Source: Terrimonas ferruginea DSM 30193
GTDB taxonomy: Bacteria; Bacteroidota; Bacteroidia; Chitinophagales; Chitinophagaceae
Assembly: GCF_000425585.1 (NCBI RefSeq)
Contig: NZ_AUDS01000015.1
Coordinates: 1 to 64,000, forward strand
Direction of reading: 5' to 3'
Length of the DNA stretch: 64,000 bases
Below the pieces are notes generated by a model. It had not been told where the DNA came from. It ran no database searches and saw nothing but the letters and a program-made list of their open reading frames with translations. A program made the translations under genes and the position numbers. Positions 60,414 to 64,000 of the stretch are shown piece after piece; the stretch's first letter is position 1; each line of letters opens with the position of its first letter.

Positions 60414-61650
60414 TTTACTGGCATGCTGGCTGACCGGATTGCTTGTTGCGGCATCGCCTGTTGCTGATGCCCAGGTGAAGAAAGAAGAGGTGACACGCGC
60501 CATTAACGAAACGGCAGTTTACATCAAAGACGTATTACTCGATAGCGAAGGAAAGTCCCGCTGCGATTATAATATGACCGAAGGCAAATGGTATCCTTAC
60601 GAAGTACCCTGGCATACAGGTCAGGCCGTGCTGGCCTTACTGCAGGCATATAAAGCTACCGGCAACCAGGAATATCTCGCTTCTGCCAAAAAAGGAGGCG
60701 ATTATTGGGCAAGCCTCGAAATCAAAGATCATCCGAAACTGAAGGGTATGGTCAATGCCATTCACGGAGATGCACTCGGTGATGATTTCATCGTTTTCGC
60801 CACCGTTTCCGACGGCACACCCGGTATTTATGAGTTGTCCCGCGTTACCGGCGATAAAAAATATGCACGCGTGGCGACCAATGCCGCTTCATGGATGCTG
60901 GCCAACATGTATTATCCGGAGAAAGGTGTTTGTTATGATAACATCGATGCCAAAACCGGTGAAGTATTGAAAGAGTACAGCCCGTTCTGGAAGAAGATGG
61001 ATAAGAAAGATCAGCAATTGATCAATGTATCCCGTCCGAATACCGAAGGGTATCTTTTCAAAGAAGCTTTCGAATTTTCCGGTGAAAAGAAATTCAGGGA
61101 TGCTTATATCAACCTATGCAACAGCCTGATTGAAAAGCAAGGCCCCGAAGGTGTGTGGATGCAGTTCATGCCCAACTTCGCCGACGTTCATTCTTTCCAT
61201 CCGCGTTTTTCGTTGTGGTATGCCGAATCGCTGATCGAGGCATTCAAACTCACCGGCGACCGTAAATACCTCGAGGCCGCGGCAAAGACCGCCCGCACTT
61301 TTGCTAAAGCACAACAAAAAGACGGAACTATTTTTTATGATAATTATACCAATGGCCGCGCCCCGGACAAAGGTTCCGTTACCGGTTCCGCCACATCTCT
61401 TGCGGGTATCGTATGGATCGGTCTTTCAAAAGAAGGGTATAAGGAATTTGACCAGCACATCGAGCGTTCAGCCGAATGGGTGATCAATAACCGCTATGGC
61501 CAGGAACATCCTGACGTGAATCTGCGCGGTGCTGTTATCGAAACACGTATCCGTTTCAAAAAAGGAAAAGTATGGCTGACCAACCGTGATATCGGTACGT
61601 CATTCGCGCTGCGTTTCCTTGTCGACTACAAGAATTTTAAACAACTATAA
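60400..61650 (+). CDS. Secreted all-helical (alpha/alpha-toroid) protein of unknown activity
   Basis: About 416 residues with a signal peptide (NLLACWLTGLLVAASPVADA). The rest is a set of helical hairpins: WHTGQAVLALLQAYKATGNQ, GIYELSRVTGDKKYARVATN and PRFSLWYAESLIEAFKLTGD, as in glycoside hydrolases and uronyl epimerases of the toroid type. I see no diagnostic family motif. It overlaps the GH20 stop by 14 bases and precedes the TonB receptor by 46 bases, so the three genes form one unit. A glycan-processing role is likely. Confidence 0.78.
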   Translation: MKRTNLLACWLTGLLVAASPVADAQVKKEEVTRAINETAVYIKDVLLDSEGKSRCDYNMTEGKWYPYEVPWHTGQAVLALLQAYKATGNQEYLASAKKGGDYWASLEIKDHPKLKGMVNAIHGDALGDDFIVFATVSDGTPGIYELSRVTGDKKYARVATNAASWMLANMYYPEKGVCYDNIDAKTGEVLKEYSPFWKKMDKKDQQLINVSRPNTEGYLFKEAFEFSGEKKFRDAYINLCNSLIEKQGPEGVWMQFMPNFADVHSFHPRFSLWYAESLIEAFKLTGDRKYLEAAAKTARTFAKAQQKDGTIFYDNYTNGRAPDKGSVTGSATSLAGIVWIGLSKEGYKEFDQHIERSAEWVINNRYGQEHPDVNLRGAVIETRIRFKKGKVWLTNRDIGTSFALRFLVDYKNFKQL

Positions 61651-61696
61651 GCCAACCAAAACGTCCACATCTATTTATTATTAAAAACAACTGTGT

Positions 61697-64000
61697 ATGA
61701 AAAAAGCTAGTCTGCGATTGCTGTTACCGCTGCTGCTGGTAGCACTTTCTCTTCCCTTTTTTGCTGCCGCCCAGTCGGGAAACGGTAACATCAAAGGACA
61801 AATCACAGATACCGATGGTACCACACTGCCAGGTGCCTCCGTATCCATTAAGGGTACCACCAGGGGGGTGACGACCGACCTCTCCGGTAATTTCGAATTG
61901 TTGAGCGTGAAAGCGGGCAAGTACACGCTCGTGATCAACTACATGGGCTACAAAGAAAGCCAGTTGGAAGTGGAGGTGAAAGCCGGCCAGACTGTCACCA
62001 ACGATGTAAAACTTGAATCTACGATGGTCAGCCTGAAAGGGGTGACTATGACTTCCGTTCGTGAAGGACAGGGCAAAGCGCTGAACCAGCAACGGAATGC
62101 CGATAATATCAAACAGGTTATTTCTGCCGACCTGATAGGCCGTTATCCGGATCTCAACGTGGCGGAAGCCATGCAGCGTCTCCCGGGCGTGACCATCGGA
62201 CGCAATACCAGCGGTGAAGGTTCTACGGTTCAACTTCGTGGTACGCCAGGCAACTTCACCAACATCAACGTGAACGGTGAACAAATCATGGGTACACAGG
62301 AAGGCGGACAACGTAACGCTGAACTGGACGTTATTCCGGTGAACGTGCTTGCTTCGATGGAAGTGGTGAAAACATTAACACCCGACCTGGATGGTGACGC
62401 CATCGCCGGTGCCATTAACATGAAGTCGCCTACCGCCACTTCGCTGAAAACAAAATTCACGCTCGACGCAGGTTTGGGCTACAACGACCTGCGCGGAAGC
62501 CTCAACGGTATCGGTAACGTTACTGCAGGCAAACGTTTTTTTGCCAATGCACAAAATCCTAACGGACGTCTCGGTGTAATGGTAACAGGCAGCTGGTACC
62601 GTACCAAAAACGGATACGATGACCAGCGTTCTGAAGTATGGCAGGCAAAAGACTTCGGAGATGGCAAAGGCCAGATTTATTTTCCTACGGATGTGCGCCT
62701 GCTCTATGTAGAGAACCTGCGGACACGCCGGGGTGCCTCTGCTACCATTGATTATAATTTCAGCCCCGTTACCAATATCGTGGCCAACGTGATGTACAGC
62801 GATCACTTCAATGAACTGACGCGCTACCGCAAACGTACACGTATGCAAACGGCCAATACCACTTACAACCAGACTACCGGTTTGTATACCACCACCCGTG
62901 GCCGTGGTTACAATGAGATCAAGGCCGCTACGGAAGATAACAGCAACCTCAACTTCAATATTTCCGGTGAAACAAAAATCGGCCGTGTGAAACTGGATGC
63001 GGGTGTTTTCATGAGCAACTCTTCTTTCGAAAATATTTCAGGCACCTACAATTTCATTACCGGTAATATTGCCCTGGAGATTGCTGATATTCACAGCGAC
63101 TTCCTGAAACCGGGAGGAGTGGACTGGAAAAATAACGCATCACTTTATACCTACAATACAGTAGAACGTGACTACTGGAATACCGAAGGTAAAAACGCGG
63201 TTGGGCGCATCAATGCCTCTCTTCCTTATAAAATCGGCAAGAACTCTGCTACTTTCCAGACCGGTTTCAAAGTGAAGCGCATGCACAATAGCCGCTGGCG
63301 CCCGGAGACCGCACTGGTGAGCAACTATTCCGGTGTGGCCGCAGACGGACGTCTGACCAATTTCACCGGCAAACCTGAAGTATCTGCCGACCTGCTCGAC
63401 GGTAACAACAATTTCGGCCTTGGTGCAGATCGCGACAAAACCATCGCTTTCTTCGAGAACAACCAGAACACACGTTTCACGCAGGATATGGCCGGTACGC
63501 GTAAAATGATCGATACGTATTTCTATGACGCGGTTGAAACCGTTACATCAGGATATGTAATGAACCGTATACAGTTCAACCGCTTCATGTTACTCGGTGG
63601 TCTGCGCGTAGAGAAAACAGACGTGGATTACCAGGGTAATATCGTGGCAGAAGATGCCAACGGTGTTTGGTTGTCTACCACACGCACACGCAAACAAACC
63701 GATTACGTTCGTTTCCTGCCCAACATCCAGGGTAAATATGATCTGAACAAAAGTTCCCTGATCCGCGCGGCACTGACTTATGGTTACTCACGTCCCAATT
63801 TTGTGGACCTGGTACCCGGCCGTGTAACGAGCATCCTGAGCCAGACGGTAACAGACGGCAATCCCGAACTGAAGCCGGCTTTCGCAACTAACGTAGACCT
63901 GATGTATGAAAAATACCTGTCTAACCTGGGTATCCTTTCTGCAGGCCTGTTCTACAAAAAAGTGGAGAAGTTCCAGTATGCCAGTGTTACTACGATCGAA
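61697..64000 (+). CDS. TonB-dependent receptor (SusC-like), C-terminus outside the window
   Basis: An open frame of 768 codons runs to the window edge. Signal peptide MKKASLRLLLPLLLVALSLP, then a carboxypeptidase-regulatory-like domain (GNIKGQITDTDGTTLPGASV) and a plug domain with RYPDLNVAEAMQRLPGVTIG, a sequence found in TonB receptors of the TIGR01782 type. The barrel begins with FTLDAGLGYNDLRGSLNGIG. It probably imports an oligosaccharide from the adjacent hydrolases. No SusD gene is within the window; it could lie just beyond. Confidence 0.93.
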   Translation, partial: MKKASLRLLLPLLLVALSLPFFAAAQSGNGNIKGQITDTDGTTLPGASVSIKGTTRGVTTDLSGNFELLSVKAGKYTLVINYMGYKESQLEVEVKAGQTVTNDVKLESTMVSLKGVTMTSVREGQGKALNQQRNADNIKQVISADLIGRYPDLNVAEAMQRLPGVTIGRNTSGEGSTVQLRGTPGNFTNINVNGEQIMGTQEGGQRNAELDVIPVNVLASMEVVKTLTPDLDGDAIAGAINMKSPTATSLKTKFTLDAGLGYNDLRGSLNGIGNVTAGKRFFANAQNPNGRLGVMVTGSWYRTKNGYDDQRSEVWQAKDFGDGKGQIYFPTDVRLLYVENLRTRRGASATIDYNFSPVTNIVANVMYSDHFNELTRYRKRTRMQTANTTYNQTTGLYTTTRGRGYNEIKAATEDNSNLNFNISGETKIGRVKLDAGVFMSNSSFENISGTYNFITGNIALEIADIHSDFLKPGGVDWKNNASLYTYNTVERDYWNTEGKNAVGRINASLPYKIGKNSATFQTGFKVKRMHNSRWRPETALVSNYSGVAADGRLTNFTGKPEVSADLLDGNNNFGLGADRDKTIAFFENNQNTRFTQDMAGTRKMIDTYFYDAVETVTSGYVMNRIQFNRFMLLGGLRVEKTDVDYQGNIVAEDANGVWLSTTRTRKQTDYVRFLPNIQGKYDLNKSSLIRAALTYGYSRPNFVDLVPGRVTSILSQTVTDGNPELKPAFATNVDLMYEKYLSNLGILSAGLFYKKVEKFQYASVTTIE

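Overview
The window is bacterial chromosome from the Bacteroidota, most likely family Chitinophagaceae (Chitinophaga/Niastella-like). The evidence is several -33/-7 promoters of the TTTG-N19-21-TAnnTTTG type, absence of obvious Shine-Dalgarno sequences, a TonB receptor/DUF4249 pair, DUF3667, DUF4861, a bacterial GH3 adenylase, SusC-like receptors, and a tmRNA tag ending in YAMAA. The species cannot be named from sequence alone.

Layout. 0-1.4 kb is a scrambled tRNA region: an IS4-like transposase fragment at the edge, a GIY-YIG nuclease gene between an intact tRNA-Leu(UAA) and a broken copy of it, two more half-copies in tandem, and tRNA-Gly. 1.5-11 kb is mostly housekeeping and accessory genes: glycosyltransferase, histidine kinase, tRNA-Leu(GAG), sterol-desaturase-like protein, a DoxX-ArsR-SRPBCC operon, two beta-barrel proteins and a flavin monooxygenase. 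11-17 kb holds signalling genes: a LytS-type kinase with a solute-binding sensor plus its LytTR regulator, a V4R hybrid kinase, and a NarL-type regulator. 17-23.7 kb is a first sugar cluster: formylglycine-generating-enzyme-like protein, GH109-like glycosidase, sugar 1-kinase, GH43 and DUF4861. 23.7-41.4 kb holds a TonB receptor/DUF4249 pair, mazG, a giant NtrY-like kinase, polX, an H1-like protein, rpmA, rplU, a GH3-family enzyme, dxr, rseP and ssrA. 41.4-46.5 kb has a methyltransferase, two AraC regulators, a dehydrogenase and a serine hydrolase.

46.5-64 kb is a second, larger carbohydrate locus on the plus strand: PhyH-like oxygenase, LacI-type regulator, an all-helical secreted protein, sugar isomerase/epimerase, GH28, GH105, an uncharacterised 936-residue lipoprotein, GH20, another all-helical protein, and a TonB receptor running off the end. 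GH28, GH105 and GH20 together suggest a polymer containing both uronic acid and N-acetylhexosamine. A shared LacI-like operator (TTCCGGGTACGTTACCGGAA and variants) occurs upstream of the two transcription units and, as an identical 20-mer, inside the GH20 gene.

The most unusual structural features are non-coding. Arrays of 7- or 8-bp tandem repeats begin exactly on the stop codons of several unrelated genes, with a different repeat sequence at each gene. A family of about 16-bp perfect palindromes (TCCCGAAnnnTCGGGA type) interrupts tRNA copies and intergenic spacers. I did not identify a defence system, CRISPR array or prophage.
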